From positions 2,042,195 to 2,106,194 of the forward strand of contig CM026428.1 in NCBI GenBank assembly GCA_014871385.1: a stretch of DNA of 64,000 nucleotides, given 5' to 3'. Shown here piece by piece: positions 10,712 through 23,246 of this stretch. The notes beneath the pieces are model-generated. The model worked only from the letters and a program-made list of their open reading frames with translations, had not been told where the DNA came from and did no database searches. Numbering within the stretch: the first letter of the stretch is position 1; the number at the start of each line of letters is the position of its first letter. Source of the stretch: Ceratodon purpureus (lineage: Eukaryota; Streptophyta; Bryopsida; Pseudoditrichales; Ditrichaceae). Made by a program: the position numbers and the translations under genes.

Positions 10712-12006
10712 ATGGTTCTAACCGACCATTTAGTCTATCAGCAAGGAGGGAGTATGTACGTCCCTCAAGGAAAAGACACTGCTGATCTCATCAGCTTCCA
10801 AGCACATCAAGAGCCGCCAGGGACTTTGTTATCGACAAAGAATCTGTTCCGGCTTGCCTTAGTGTCGACTGCAATGCTCTTAGCCATTCTTATCTCAACA
10901 GCTTACAGCCTCAATCGAGCTGCTGGTGCACCATCTGCACGAGGAGGCTGGTTGGAGACCAAGCAATCACCATTGCACCATGTCCTGCTTCAAGACCAGA
11001 GCCTGTCGGAGGAGTTCCAGTGAGCTTTCGAAACCCTAAATCTGTAAAATGTCATTTTAAACCATGTCATTAATTTCAACTATAAGTATCCATGTCCGCA
11101 AGTCGTTCTGGAGTGGTTTCAAGCTTGCAATTCTCTTACAGGGACACTGATTCGGGATTGCTTCAGAAGATTTACGATAAGGCAACAATGGAGGTGAAGA
11201 CTCTGGTGATTGCTGAGACGGTGGTGCCTCAAGAAAACAGAGAGATGCTTGTGAAATATGTGAAGCAGCAACTGGAGTCGTCTGATGTTATTTCAACCGA
11301 ACTAAAAACTGCCGTCATGACGATGGTCAACCTGGCCCCGGAAGGCAGCATCAACAGACAAGACAGGGGCGAGAGAGGAAGCTTGCGAAATTCTGCTGTC
11401 ATTGCCTTGATCAAAACCTATCAAAACAACATCCATTTCATGTTAATTGGGTATCATTATCATGTTCAGCTCTGAAGCCCCAATGTTGTTAAGTTTGTTT
11501 GTTTGTTTGTTTGTTTTTTTTTTTTGGATTTATTTGTTTCGTTTTTTCCCTCCCTCATCACATTCCTTAATGTTCATTAAATATCATCATTTGGAAGCAA
11601 TGTTGGAGCAATTTGGCTCAAGTTTTTTTTCTTTTTTTTTTTTTCGTCACATATGTGAGACAATTCACACAATTTGAGACTGTTTAGTTGGATGACAGGG
11701 TTCGTGTGGAGCCACGGTTGGGCTGGAGGTGGATAACACCAAGTGAACGCACTGCTTGGAATGACAACTTATCAAAGGTCTTATACAACAAGGTTACAGA
11801 CAACCATTGTAGTAATTGCTTTAGAATCTTTTGGTTTTTGTTGCAATGTAGACATCATAATTATCAATATATTATGTCATAATTAAGAACGGTGAAGTAT
11901 GATGTTACAGATTCGTGCCGAGGTGAGGACGTTCTTGGCTGTTGGTACTCCGACTCAACTTCTTGACGTTTTCAATAAGGTGTGGGTAAAAGGTACTAGA
12001 GGGTGA
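10712..12006 (+). CDS. Unrecognised protein with one N-terminal membrane span
   Basis: Probable exons are 10712-11019, 11142 to about 11441 or 11450, 11699-11792 and 11911-12006. The first two join cleanly: a phase-2 donor GTGAGC at 11020 and an acceptor TTACAG ending at 11141. Residues 1-45 are hydrophilic. A strong hydrophobic segment follows (NLFRLALVSTAMLLAILIST), then a soluble part with helical, charged sequence (LLQKIYDKATMEVKTLVIAE) and a Trp/Arg-rich exon (RLGWRWITPSERTAWNDN). This predicts a single-pass, type II-like membrane protein. I recognise no family. The donor of exon 2 is ambiguous between two in-phase sites, and the 3' end at 12006 could instead be an intron starting after 11979. 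Confidence 0.5.
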
Positions 12007-13124
12007 AATGAGGAGTTGTACATTGTAATTTCATGGTGGTTTAGTATTTTTTTTATTCTTATTTTTTTGATTGTTTTTGTTAGCAATATTTCAAATTTGG
12101 TAGTAATATAATTTGGGTGGGTTCTTTGATTTCCCAAAAAATTAATTGGTTGCTATAAATTGTGTATTTTGTTTTGGAAGTGTTTTGGTATTAAGTCATT
12201 GCTACGACAATATACAAATGCATTCATTTGAACATGTTGTACTACTCATCCTTGGGTGGTGGATTTAGTCATACGAACATTTATATGCTGGTTTTACTAC
12301 TTCCTTTTTTTAAGTATCTATTGATAAGAAAACATTACTATTATAAATAAAATAAAATGATGAGGTATAGTAATGGAAAACAATGATTTTTACTACTTTA
12401 GTTATTGTATATTTATTCTTCATGTATGTTGTCTTGTTCATTATTTATTTATTTATGTATGTAACTTATATTTTATAAATAGTGCAATAAGGCTTACATT
12501 GCTAAATGTATAGGTGCATTTATTTCTACTTAGAAAGCATTGTAAACAATGTATATACCAAGGAATCACCTTAAGAGGGGAGTATGAATTATAAATACTT
12601 AGAAACAATGGAGAAACAATTGGACTTGATGTATTTTTAAACCATATGGAGACCATCATTCTCAACTTTTTGACACTTAGAAGACTTGGTGTACATTAAT
12701 ATTTTTGTAGAGACTTTAGATATAAAACTTTTGTATGTCAATATCAATATGAATGGAAAGTTTATGAATATCAAATGAGATTCAACCATTTACATGCATA
12801 ATTTGACAAAAAAAATCTACTCTCTTATATTTTAATGGTGTTAAATTAATAAATTTGGATATATAAAAATATACCTTCAAATTGCACCGTGCTCTACATA
12901 GTGTCACAGTGCTCTTTTGGCCCCATTAATTAATTAGTTAATTAATAGGGCCTTAAGGGGTGCCATGTGGACCCCCTTGAGGGGTGCCACGTGGCATTTA
13001 TGTATTAAGTCAAACTAAACTCAAAAAAAGGAATTTTGCATTTGATATTTCTCCTCCCTCAACTCCCATTCTATGTACTTCGTCACCTCCTCTGCATTTG
13101 CAAACAATATGGGACAAATCCCCA
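12007..13124. other. AT-rich spacer
   Basis: No gene is supported. Near 12925-12950 lies a TTAATTAA-rich palindromic stretch, followed at 12960-12996 by two related words containing GCCATGTGG and GCCACGTGGC, the latter a perfect G-box/ABRE core. Confidence 0.4.
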
Positions 13125-13400
13125 AATCACCATACCATTACCATACCATCACATATCATCACCATACCATCACATACCATCACATACCATCACATACCAT
13201 CACATACCATCACATACCATCACATACCATCACATACCATCACATACCATCACATACCATCACATACCATCACATACCATCACATACCATCACATACCAT
13301 CACATACCATCACATACCATCACATACCGTCACATACCGTCACATACCATCACATACCATCACATACCATTACCGTGCCATACCATCACCATGCCACATC
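13125..13400 (+). repeat. Decanucleotide tandem array (CACATACCAT)n
   Basis: Twenty near-identical units run from 13171 to 13370, flanked by degenerate copies at both edges. Two neighbouring units carry the same T-less variant CACATACCGT (13321-13340). A 10-base period cycles the three frames, so all three plus frames stay open; they are not genes. Confidence 0.97.
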
Positions 13401-14280
13401 ACACCCTCCACGTCACACCTCCTCCCCTTCATGAGGCCAACATTAATTAATTAATGTCACATTCAGTGGTTCGCAATTTTGGGTGCATAGTATTAACAAG
13501 TGTGAAATTTACAAGTACTCTACATCTAATTTCGATTGTACAATTCAAATGTCAATTTCTAATTACTCAAAGGACTATAAAATGTCAAAGTTGGGGTTGT
13601 TATGTTTATTGTTTTTTCACATATAATGTCTGAAGTGTATAGATATTTTTGAGATGAACATGTGAATTATTGCAATAATCGCTTAAAAGCAAAGCCAAAA
13701 AATACACAAATTTAGTTTATTTAATTTATGCTCTAGCCCTCAAACCTTCTCATTGAAAGAGGGCCATGATTGTTTTGCCACTTAATTTCAACATGAAAAA
13801 ATAAGATAATTGTCGTACTTTTTCTATATCAACTACCTATGCATTTTTTATTTTTAACAATACTTTCTTTCTACAAGCCTTATTAAAAAGATTATTGGTA
13901 TCATATATAGAAAATTAAACTAAGTAACTTCCACATTGTTAATTTTAATAAATTATTTCTATCAATGATTTGATTATTTGTCTATTTATGTTATTATATA
14001 TAATTATATGATATAAGAAATTGTTACATTATTTGATCAAAATTAAGATAAATCAATCATGTTTTACAATCCGATTGTCTTCATATGATCCAATATTATT
14101 GATTTTTTAAATCATTTGAAAATGTAAGAAAGTACAATTATAAATTTATTCAACAAAAATAGAAAGTACTTATTTAAGTTTGTTTTCTTTTTCTTTTTCT
14201 TTTGATGCCCGTATAATGCTAATAGAGACACCTTGAATTTCGTGGCTTGTAGAACAATCTTCTTCATTTTCATCTTCATC
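13401..14280. other. AT-rich spacer
   Basis: Strongly AT-rich, with no supported coding region. A TTAATTAATTAATG stretch at 13443-13456 resembles the one at 12925 on the other side of the decanucleotide array. Confidence 0.4.
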
Positions 14281-14317
14281 TAATTGAAAACAAGCATCTA
14301 CATCTTGTGGATTTGTC

Positions 14318-14600
14318 TCAGATGTTCTTGCTCCTCCGTTGATGCTCTAGTTTTATCATTCTTGAGTGCTCAAACTCCATCATTCTTTGTTGTTCTAATT
14401 GCACTTGTATCATGCGTTCTTGCTCCATCCGTTGATGCTCTAGTTCCATCATTCTTGAACGCTCAAACTCTATCATTTGTTGATATTCAATATCCATCAA
14501 CCTTTGAAATTCCATCAAGTACCTTTGAAATTCCATCAAGTACCTTTGAAATTCCATCAAGTACCTTCAAAATTCCATCAAGTACCTTTGAAATAAATAT
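14318..14600 (-). pseudogene. Fragment of a Gln/Met/Arg-rich coiled-coil repeat protein
   Basis: The minus strand encodes heptad-like repeats such as MEFQRYL and MELEHQR, with four near-identical copies of a 21-base unit at 14500-14590. A chain of Glu, Gln, Arg and Met like this is typical of the C-terminal coiled coil in plant element-derived proteins, including SANT/Myb-like companions of PIF/Harbinger transposases. No upstream domain, transposase or start is visible, so I treat it as a fragment. The element link is an inference from similarity of style only. Confidence 0.4.
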
Positions 14601-15143
14601 AAAAGATTATATAATTTATACTTGAATCATTAAACAATGGAATAGCTTTTATACAACTATGGATAAAACACAACTATGTTATATTACTAAATAAGAATTT
14701 TTATCTGAACAATACCAAGACTGCAAAGACTTTATATATCTTCTGAAGCTCATTTACTTTGAAAATGACTTTTACTTTAAAAGTAAAAGACATTTGTAAG
14801 GTTAAAGATATTTTAAAAGTAAAATACACCTTTAAAAGTCTGTTTTACTTTGAATTTGTAACTGGAGTCTGAGAAAGGACCCTAACGAAACAATAAACAG
14901 CCCAACGTTCGTTGGAATGAGAACGAGAAAGAGAACGACGACGACGCTCCGTCGCCCCACTCCGAGCCTGGACCCTCAGCCCTAACCTGCTCCGGAACAG
15001 CTCCGGCTCAGGTTCGGGACAGGTCCGGCACCGGCTTCGGGTGGATTCCCGCTCGCGCCAGGCTTCGGAAACACACTCACTCACTCACTTACACTCTCAC
15101 GTCTGATTTCGCTTCCGCTGCGCCGATTTCCTGACATTTTGCG

Positions 15144-15176
15144 ATGGAGCGCCTGGAGACGGCGGTCATCTCGTAA
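15144..15176 (+). CDS. Upstream ORF in the MSH7 leader
   Basis: The reading frame ATG..TAA encodes ten residues (MERLETAVIS). It lies in the probable first, non-coding exon of MSH7 before the donor at 15297. If transcribed it would be translated before the main start, but start usage is unknown. Confidence 0.35.
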   Translation: MERLETAVIS

Positions 15177-15296
15177 CGGAGCTTCAAGCCAGCTTTGCAA
15201 CGACCTCTTGCGCTCCCAATTTGACCCCGTTTTCCGATCTCTGGACCTCTTCCAACCGGGGCGGTTGTTTGCGGTGCCTCGTGAGGTGAACTGCCG

Positions 15297-16261
15297 GTAT
15301 GTTTGCCAGTCGCTGTTTCGTTCCGTTTCGTGTTCTTGCTCTTCTTCAGCTTATTGTTTCTGATTTCGCTGTTTTGGTTCGTGAGCGAAATTTAGTAGAG
15401 TTTTGCCCGTTTTCGTGGTTGTGGAGAATTTCAGGTTAGGTGAGCTCAGGCTTGCGCTGTGTGTGAGTGATTGTTGAGGTGGAGTGGAGGTTTTTCTGTT
15501 GGATCTCTGCTGTGTTTTCTTTTTGTCGAGTGAGCGGTGCAATTTTGGAGAATTTTGCCATTTCCGCGGTTTTTAGAGAAGAATGTTGAAATCGTGAGGT
15601 GTTGCTGAGATTGGAGTTGCGCTGTTGTGCGGTTGGTGATGGTGATTATATATAGTGAATTGTTCAAGTGGAGAGGATGTTTCGTCCCTTTGATCCGTGC
15701 TCGTAGTTTTTTGGATTTCGAGGTGACGGTGCCAGAGATCCGTTGAGCGGTTTTGAAAGTTTTGAAGGCAGTGGAGGCATTGTTAGTTGATTGAGTGGAA
15801 TGTGTGAAGTTTTAGTCTTTTTTAAAGTTGAACGGGGTTGAAGAGGCGCTAGGTTACGATGTAGTGTCTCAATTCCGCGTTTGCAGTGTCGGAGATGTGA
15901 GCATGGACTTGTCAGTGGTTAACACTGTGTATCTTTAGTTGTGAGCTTCTGAGTGTGCAGAATGTGAGCCTCCTCGTGCTTGTTTTTGGCACTTGTTTCA
16001 TGTTTCTGATCAACTGTGCCAAGAGGTACTTGCCAGATTGCCAGATGCATTTCCAGGGAGCCTTCTAGTCTACTCGAAATCGATTCTACGCAAGATGCAA
16101 TTGCAGTAGTGTGAAGCATTCATCTCAGTATGGTAGCCTCCTGTTAAATAAGGCGGTTTATCAGCAATGTGAAGCCTGGTCGGAGCTTTAATCTATTATG
16201 CCGGAGGTGGTGGTAGTCATGTGTTATAGTCGCTGAACTTCATCCTTTGTGTTGCGTATAG
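15297..16261 (+). other. Probable 5' UTR intron of MSH7
   Basis: The donor CCG|GTATGT at 15297 and the acceptor GCGTATAG ending at 16261 enclose a T/G-rich, C-poor segment without a long ORF. The coding ATG at 16286 lies 25 bases past the acceptor. A long leader intron fits a plant housekeeping gene. There is no transcript evidence. Confidence 0.5.
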
Positions 16262-16285
16262 GCGCGGGCAGGGCCGGAAGAAGCC

Positions 16286-19200
16286 ATGGCCCAGCAACGA
16301 AACCTGTTTTCTTTCTTTAAGAAAGGTCCGGAGACGCCCTCCAAAGGAAGCCCCTTAAATTCGTCTCTGCAAGGTCTTGATGGCAAGAAGCAAGGGGAAG
16401 TGAGATTCGAGGATATCATTACAGTAAATGCTGAGGAGAAAAAGAGGGCTAACAGTGGTTCACCTTCTTCCAGGCAAGATATATTCTCTTCATATTACAA
16501 TGAAAATGTGGCCCTAGTTCACTGGATATGGATGTTCCTGAGCATCCTCGACAGAGAGTGTGCAAGATGCTAGTCCTGGAGGAATCTATGTACTAATGCT
16601 TACTTTTAAAACAAATTGGTGGGCTTACAAGAGATTTGTTGATTGTGGTAGAGGAAGCAGTATTAAACCAAGCGTTTAGACTAGCTGTCGTATCAGACCC
16701 CTAGTATTACCACACTCGTTATAGTTTTCATCTATCTGAGCTGGACGTGCTGCCAGTCAGTGACTGAGTTTCATGTGTGCTTCTGCAGTCAAAGTTTTGA
16801 GGCTACTCCATCTAAAAAATCAAAGGACGCATTATGGGCTAAGTTCAAGCCCCCTGTTTCAGATTCAAATGTAAATTCAAGCCCCAACGCCAACGCCAAG
16901 GCAAACGCAAATGCGAATGTGAATGCAAATAATTCAACTTCCACCGCCAAGCCAAACGCAAATTCGAATGCGAACGCAAATACCAATTCAATTTCCAACG
17001 CCAGTTCTAGACCATTTATTCCACGACTTAAGCGCGTCCAGGATGAAGAACCACAAGGTAATTCCTCTGGTGAAGTTTGCGACTCAAGGTCTGAATCAAA
17101 CAAGAGGAGGAAACTCATGGATGCGTTAGGAGTAGAGGAAGGACCTACACAAGGAGGCAAGTGGGCAGCTGCGCAAGCGAAGTTTGAGTGGCTGCTTCCC
17201 AGCAAAATAAAAGACGCAAAGGGAAGGAGACCTGACCACCCTCTTTACGACAAGAGAACCTTGTATATCCCACCCGATGTTCTGTCAAAAATGACCGCCT
17301 CACAGAAGCAGTACTGGACTGCGAAGAGCAAGTACATGGACACCGTGCTTTTCTTCAAAGTGGTAAGTATCATTGGTCTTTGGGGTTTTTGTCACGACTT
17401 TGTGCGACTTATTAAGATACTGCTCAAATTGTACCAGTTGGTTTACTTCTGAATAACCAGCCTATGAGATATGCAACCCAATAATTGTCGTGTTTTTTGA
17501 CCCAAAAATCTGGCAGGGCAAGTTCTACGAGCTCTATGAGGTTGATGCAGAGATTGGACAGAAGGAAATGGACTGGAAGCTCACTCTTAGTGGCGTCGGA
17601 AAATGTAGACAGGTTGGCATTACTGACTTCCAATATTTTCTGGAATTTTTAAGGTGTAAGTTTTAAAATTTTGGGCTGATATGAACTGATTTTTTATTCG
17701 TGGTTTTGATATCCGTGAAAAGAACTCTGTCCCGAAATATCTCGGTTTACAGGGAGAACTCAGTTTTAGAGGTGCAATTAAACAACACTATATGAGCATA
17801 CTATATGTTCATATTCCAATTATAGTCTAATTTGACGCTTAGATGCTGGGTTTGGTCATGTCCGGTTTGTCTGCTTAGGATGTGCATCCATTTTGATGGT
17901 CTTCTATTTTTCCTGAGGTGCATTGAATTGGAATACATGAACAGGGTAGCTCAATAAGTTTGTAAACTTTTTGTGACAGGTTGGTGTTCCAGAAAGTGGG
18001 ATTGAGGATGCTGTTCAGAAATTGGTCGCCCGGGGGTACGTTGCAGATTTTTAATCGCAAATTGATGGTATTGATCTATGACCTCATGTCGCTTTAGATC
18101 ATTATTATGGATGTTCTGAATATTATCTCTATTGAATATAATTTCCAGGTACAAGGTTGGGAGAGTAGAGCAACTTGAGACATCTGAGCAAGCTAAGCAG
18201 CGAGGAGGTGGGGTAAGTGGATTATCTGAGCCTTAGTTTCTGTAGTGTTTTTGGAGTTACTGGCTCCATTGTAGACTTTGGAACGGTGGAATATTTACGG
18301 TCTCTCTTGTAATCATGAAAATTAATGTCTACTTGATTGTTATCCTTCCACATTTTTCTGGTACTTGCAGCATCTGTTTGTCTCAACTTTTTTCGACTGT
18401 TTTATGAATACGGAAGGGGTGAAACCTCTTTCACTGTCTTTTTAGATGTTTTTTCCTGTAATAAAATGTTTAAAGACATAGTGCGACGACCTTGAACTGC
18501 TGTGGAGAGGACAGGTATTCTATATATCCAACTGATGACTATCACCTGGTTCGCAGATGGTTCAGCGTGACCTTACCCACGTCGTCACTCCTTCGACAAG
18601 ACTCGATGGAAATCTGCGTCCTGAAGCAGTTCATCTCCTTGCCTTGAAGGAGGTAAGGTCGTGTTGACAGGCGTTTGTCTAATTTTTTTTCTGAAAAAAT
18701 GAACACATCCTGTTTTCTGTTCTGACCTTTCTAAGCTTTTGACGGATTCGTCATTTAGACAGTATCTTTTAAATTTGTTATCTGACGTTACAGTTTGACA
18801 GGATGCTTTGGATGGGTCCCAAGACAATGCACTGAGCCAAGGGTCAGTGGCTCTAGGGTTTGCGTTTGTGGACGCTGCTGCTGGCAAGTTTTACGTTGGA
18901 ACTATCAACGATGATTGCTCACGTTCAGCCTTGGAGTCTCTTCTAGCTCAGGTCCTCGGTTTGTGTATCATTTTTATCATGCGACCGTTCTCTTTCACAT
19001 TTGTGACTTTAGTCTAGTTTGCATCACTTTCTGTTGCTGGTGTGGTACTGACAAACCGCATATTGGTTTGCAGATCGCCCCTCAAGAAATTCTTTATGAA
19101 ATGGGAGGTATTGCACCATGCTGCCTTGTGTGCCATCTGCAGTCTGAGGTGTTACATATGTATTTTCCATTGGCTTTATTATGCTTTTGATGGATTCCAG

Positions 19201-22200
19201 ACAAGTAATTTTCGTGAGTGTTTGTTGTTGCAGCTGTCTCCAATGACACAATGAAGTTGCTTCGTCATCGTACCACTCCAGGTAGGATCTCTTAGCACAT
19301 TATGGCATCACTTTGTCATGATGCTGCTATGTACCAGAGTTGCTTACCTCGGCATTTGTTCACAGGTCTGCTGCCGGTAATGTTAACCTCTCTGACGGAT
19401 GAGTACCAGGAGGCAAACCTAGCGATGAAACAGATTAAAGATAAGAACTACTTTCGCTCAAATGGTGGCTCCGGAGGTCCAAGGGGTTTATGGCCAGAAG
19501 CTTTGGAGCCTTTATCTAACAAGGATTTGGCTGCCAGTGCTCTTGGGGCTCTTGTTGCGCATTTGACACGGATAAAAGTAAGAATTTCATCTCATATTCA
19601 TGCACTTTTAGCGATGTTATTGTGTCTTAATGTCCATAATTGCCCCACAATCTGTCGACTTATTATGATATTGGAGGTTCAACCTGCTGCCGTCTGATCA
19701 TTGAGGGTTCAGTCTGCCGTTTTTTAGTCAATGGTTCATTGAACGAGCTCTTTAAATTACAATGACATAATGGTTGGGGACAGGTGAACGAAGAGCTGTT
19801 ACCAAATGGCGTTCTTCTCTCCTATGAAGTTTTTCGAGGTTCACTTAGACTTGATGGCCAATCTATTGCAAACCTTGAACTTCTTGAGAACATGGATAAT
19901 GGAGGACGAGCAGGTCAGACTTAGTTCGGTAGCTTTTAACTAGAATCCTTTGTAGCCTTTGAACCATTACTGAAAATTATGCTCCTTGCTTATAAGTTTA
20001 AGTATTTCTTGTAACAGGAAAGACCTTCAAGAAAAGCTAGCTTGTACTAGCCTGTTACGTTTTGAGTTTGTGACTCGTGGATTTTGGATGTTTTCCCCTC
20101 AGGTACACTGCTTGGTTACTTGGATAGCTGTGCTACAAAATTTGGGAAGCGTATGCTAAGACGGTGGATCTGCCACCCTTTACAAAACATTACGGAACTT
20201 AATGACCGTTTAGATGCAGTGGAGGAACTTTCAATGCGTGAGGAAATGGCTTGCTCAGCAAGAGAGGACTTGCGTGTGCTGCCTGATCTCGAAAGATTGG
20301 TAGCCCGGGTGAGAGGACTTGCTGGATCTTCGAACTTAGGAGTCATTCCCATGGCCGCTAAAAAAGTGCATCAACGACGGGTGAGGATCCTTCCTTTCCT
20401 ATCCAATCATCAATTTCTTCCATGTAAATTGTGAATTTAGTGTATCTTTGACACGGCCTTTGAAGTGTTTTAGAAGTTTGGATGGTGGAACAATTCAGAA
20501 ACTATACTCTTTTCAACTTTTACAAAATTTTTCACTCTTTTTTTAGTTTTCTTCTTTTAACTCAACTTTGTACCTTTCCTGGTTGTAGATGAAAACTTTT
20601 GGAGAAGCCGTTCAAGCTCTGCGTGGAGCGTTTGAGTTACTAGAAAAGCTGCAGTTATGTAGAGATGGACTAGGTCCTCCGAAAGCACACATATTGCAGG
20701 CTGCAATGGCTCTAGGGAACAAGAGTGCTGCTTTGGATGCCCTTGAAGCTATTGACAGCTGCATAGATCGAACCTCAGGAGCCATCAGACTGCATTCTCA
20801 GGTGAGATCTAGTTTCCTGAAATATTTGTAGTGAGCTCGAGGATGGAAAGGCTGCAATCATTCTATTGCTGATTATATATCCTTATGGGTATTGGCTAGA
20901 GCTCGGGACTAGTTTGATTTGCTAATAACAACCTCCACCTGACCTTGCTTATGCCTCGTTTTGCTATCTTTAGGAAGGGACAACGATTGGCGAAAATGAT
21001 AGCGACAGTGATGAATTATCTGCCTTGGAGAAAGAAGCAGAGAGTTTGACAAATCTCATGCTTAGCTTCAATGAGCACAGTGCGCTATGGCAGGCGGCAG
21101 TGGAGACTCTTGCACGATTGGATGTTCTAATTAGTTTTGCTGCAATCTCAAAAACTGCTGCTGGACCTACATGCCGACCTCAGTTTGTACAGAATAACGA
21201 AAGTGGCCTTGGTGGTTCTGTTCTTGATATCAAAGGCCTCTGGCATCCATATGGTTCTGGTGGTAATGGAGGTGTGATAGTACCTAATGATGTGGAGCTG
21301 GGAACAGATGGACGAGATCTTTCTGTTAGCCCTAGAACAATGCTTCTGACAGGTCCTAACATGGGCGGCAAGTCCACATTGTTGAGAGCGACATGCCTGG
21401 CTGTCATTATGGCTCAGGTATATGGTTCAGCAGGCCTTGCATTTACCTCCGCAATCTGCCATTTGCATGTTAAATCAAGTCAGAGTTTAATCACTGTAGG
21501 AACTCTGGTTTGTTTCTAACCTCCGATACTGTCTGTGCAGCTGGGCTGTTTCGTGCCTGGAACGTCATGCATACTTTCGCCAGTGGACATCATCTTCACA
21601 CGACTGGGCGCTAGTGACCGCATCATGGAAGGACATAGTGAGTATCGATTCTGAGGAGACTATCTGTTTGGCATGAAATTCTTATTAGCAATCTTCTGCT
21701 CAAATTTTCCGTGCTTACAGAGTGTACAGCAGCTCTTGGTGGTCGCTTTGAGCCTGACCCATTTGTGTTTGATTTTATGTTCATTCCTATATACCAAGTT
21801 TTGATGTCAGCGGTGCTGGTTTTGTTGCCATAGTGATTGTACTAAGTATATTATTACGTTTTTGATGGCGTGGAGTTCGTCGAAGGGCATGCCGTGGTTA
21901 TTTCGAATAAGGACATCTACAACACCAATATCATGTTTTAGGTCTTTCTTGACTAGACTACCTGTTGTCGGACTTGTTTCATATCTTCTTTTAGTTTCAT
22001 CTCATGAGAGTCCTTGTTGTGACAGGCACATTCATGGTGGAGTGCACAGAAGCCGCTTCTGTCTTAAGACATGCAACTAACAACTCTCTGGTCGTATTGG
22101 ATGAACTTGGTCGTGGAACTTCGACGTTCGATGGCTATGCCATTGCATATGCGGTAAGATTCTTCACAGCTGGTGTTTTCCTGGATACGGTAACTCACAG

Positions 22201-22816
22201 CAGTGAGTCACAATCCATCTCAAATCCATGGCCTGAATCATGTATGGAGGGGCTATTTTAAATGGCGCCTTGAGATTTTCCTTTGGAATTTCACACTTTT
22301 TGAAGAATATTGGTTATTTTACCTCTCCTCTAACCTCTCGTCGTAAACTGGTGTCAGGTACTTCGACATGTTGTTGACACCTTGGATTGCCGGCTGCTCT
22401 TCGCTACACATTACCATGCTTTGACCACGGAGTTTGCATCTCATCCTTCCGTTGGTCTTCGGCATATGGCATGTGCTTTACTAGATTCTGAAGACAAAAA
22501 TGGGAAGTCTATTGGCGAGCAGGAGCTTGTATTTCTGTACAAACTTAAGGAGGGTGTCTGTCAGCAGAGTTATGGACTTCAAGTTGCAACCCTTGCAGGG
22601 CTTCCTCCGTCACTCGTTCGCTCGGCTGAAGTTGCAAGTAATTCGATCAAAACGAAAGTTTCTTCCGCCTTTGATGCTGCCCTTGTCAAGGAGGGCTTGC
22701 CTCATCTGCACATGCAGTGGTTTTCAGCTCTTGTGGAGGCATTTTCCTTCGATGCTGATGACTTGATGGAAACGTTCATTTGTATATGGGAAGAGATGCG
22801 CCGATCGTCCGTCTGA
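16286..22816 (+). CDS. MSH7: MutS homologue MSH7 (MSH6-type mismatch repair ATPase)
   Basis: Seventeen exons splice to 1,088 residues: 16286-16473, 16789-17362, 17517-17612, 17980-18035, 18149-18212, 18557-18652, 18802-18951, 19074-19107, 19234-19281, 19366-19577, 19784-19913, 20103-20380, 20589-20801, 20974-21417, 21541-21637, 22026-22153 and 22358-22816. The size matches Arabidopsis MSH7 (about 1,100). The N terminus has a PCNA-binding box (QRNLFSFF, residues 4-11), then an Asn/Ala-rich low-complexity linker. The mismatch-contact FYE triplet is at about 257-259 (GKFYELYE). The ATPase has Walker [10 protein letters not shown] (840-848), Walker [17 protein letters not shown] (Asp919, Glu920) and the H-loop ATHYH (His954). 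Every motif is intact. The family acts in the nucleus, pairing with MSH2 as MutS-gamma to recognise base mismatches. It lacks the Tudor domain of MSH6, which supports MSH7. Intron 1 uses a GC donor. Confidence 0.95.
16474..16788 (+). other. GC-AG intron 1 of MSH7
   Basis: The first coding exon ends CCAG and is followed by GCAAGA, not GT. The acceptor TTCTGCAG ends at 16788. This junction keeps the frame and gives [13 protein letters not shown]; the exon would otherwise run to a stop at 16571-16573. I see no GT donor nearby that fits as well. Confidence 0.65.
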
Positions 22817-23170
22817 AGAGTTCGAATTCTAATAGATTTCAGGTTTTCTTGAAATCGAACTAAGTCGATGTGTAAGATATTTTCTGGCGCCTAGAGAACT
22901 GGCTTTCAAACTTCGTAGTGGTTTGAGAGCCATTTTTGGGTCTGCTAGGCTGGTAGTGTAGTTTAGTTGAGCAATTTTGAAACATCTATGTAAGGGTGAG
23001 GTCGTCTATTCCAATATTCGATTGAACAATCCTACTAGGACCTTCGTGGAATGTGAGACCAATGCCGTGCTTGTAGACACGGTCTTGTAAGTATCCATTG
23101 GTCGAAATCGACCAGTGAGAATTTTTGCATGCGGATGCTCAAAAGTAACGGTAGCCGGCTAATTTTATGA
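22817..23170. other. 3' region of MSH7 and spacer
   Basis: Downstream of the stop at 22816 there is no other gene before the 38-base duplication at 23171. No clear polyadenylation signal stands out. Confidence 0.3.
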
Positions 23171-23246
23171 GATTCGCATAATACTGATTAATATTGCAGA
23201 AGGTATGGGATTCGCATAATACTGATTAATATTGCAGAAGGCTTCA
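23171..23246 (+). repeat. 38-bp tandem duplication containing a splice-acceptor word
   Basis: Copies begin at 23171 and 23209 and are identical for about 35 bases. Each contains TATTGCAG, which would serve as a 3' splice site for the kinase exon beginning at about 23240. Confidence 0.85.

Noticed and set aside
13125..13400. CRISPR-like array
   Set aside because: Units are contiguous 10-mers with no spacers, in a eukaryotic genome; it is a microsatellite-type array.
12984..13454. Three overlapping His/Ser/Pro-rich ORFs
   Set aside because: They are products of the 10-base period, which opens every frame.
16789..17205. Minus ORF opposite MSH7 exon 2
   Set aside because: Shadow of the Asn/Ala-rich low-complexity coding sequence on the plus strand.
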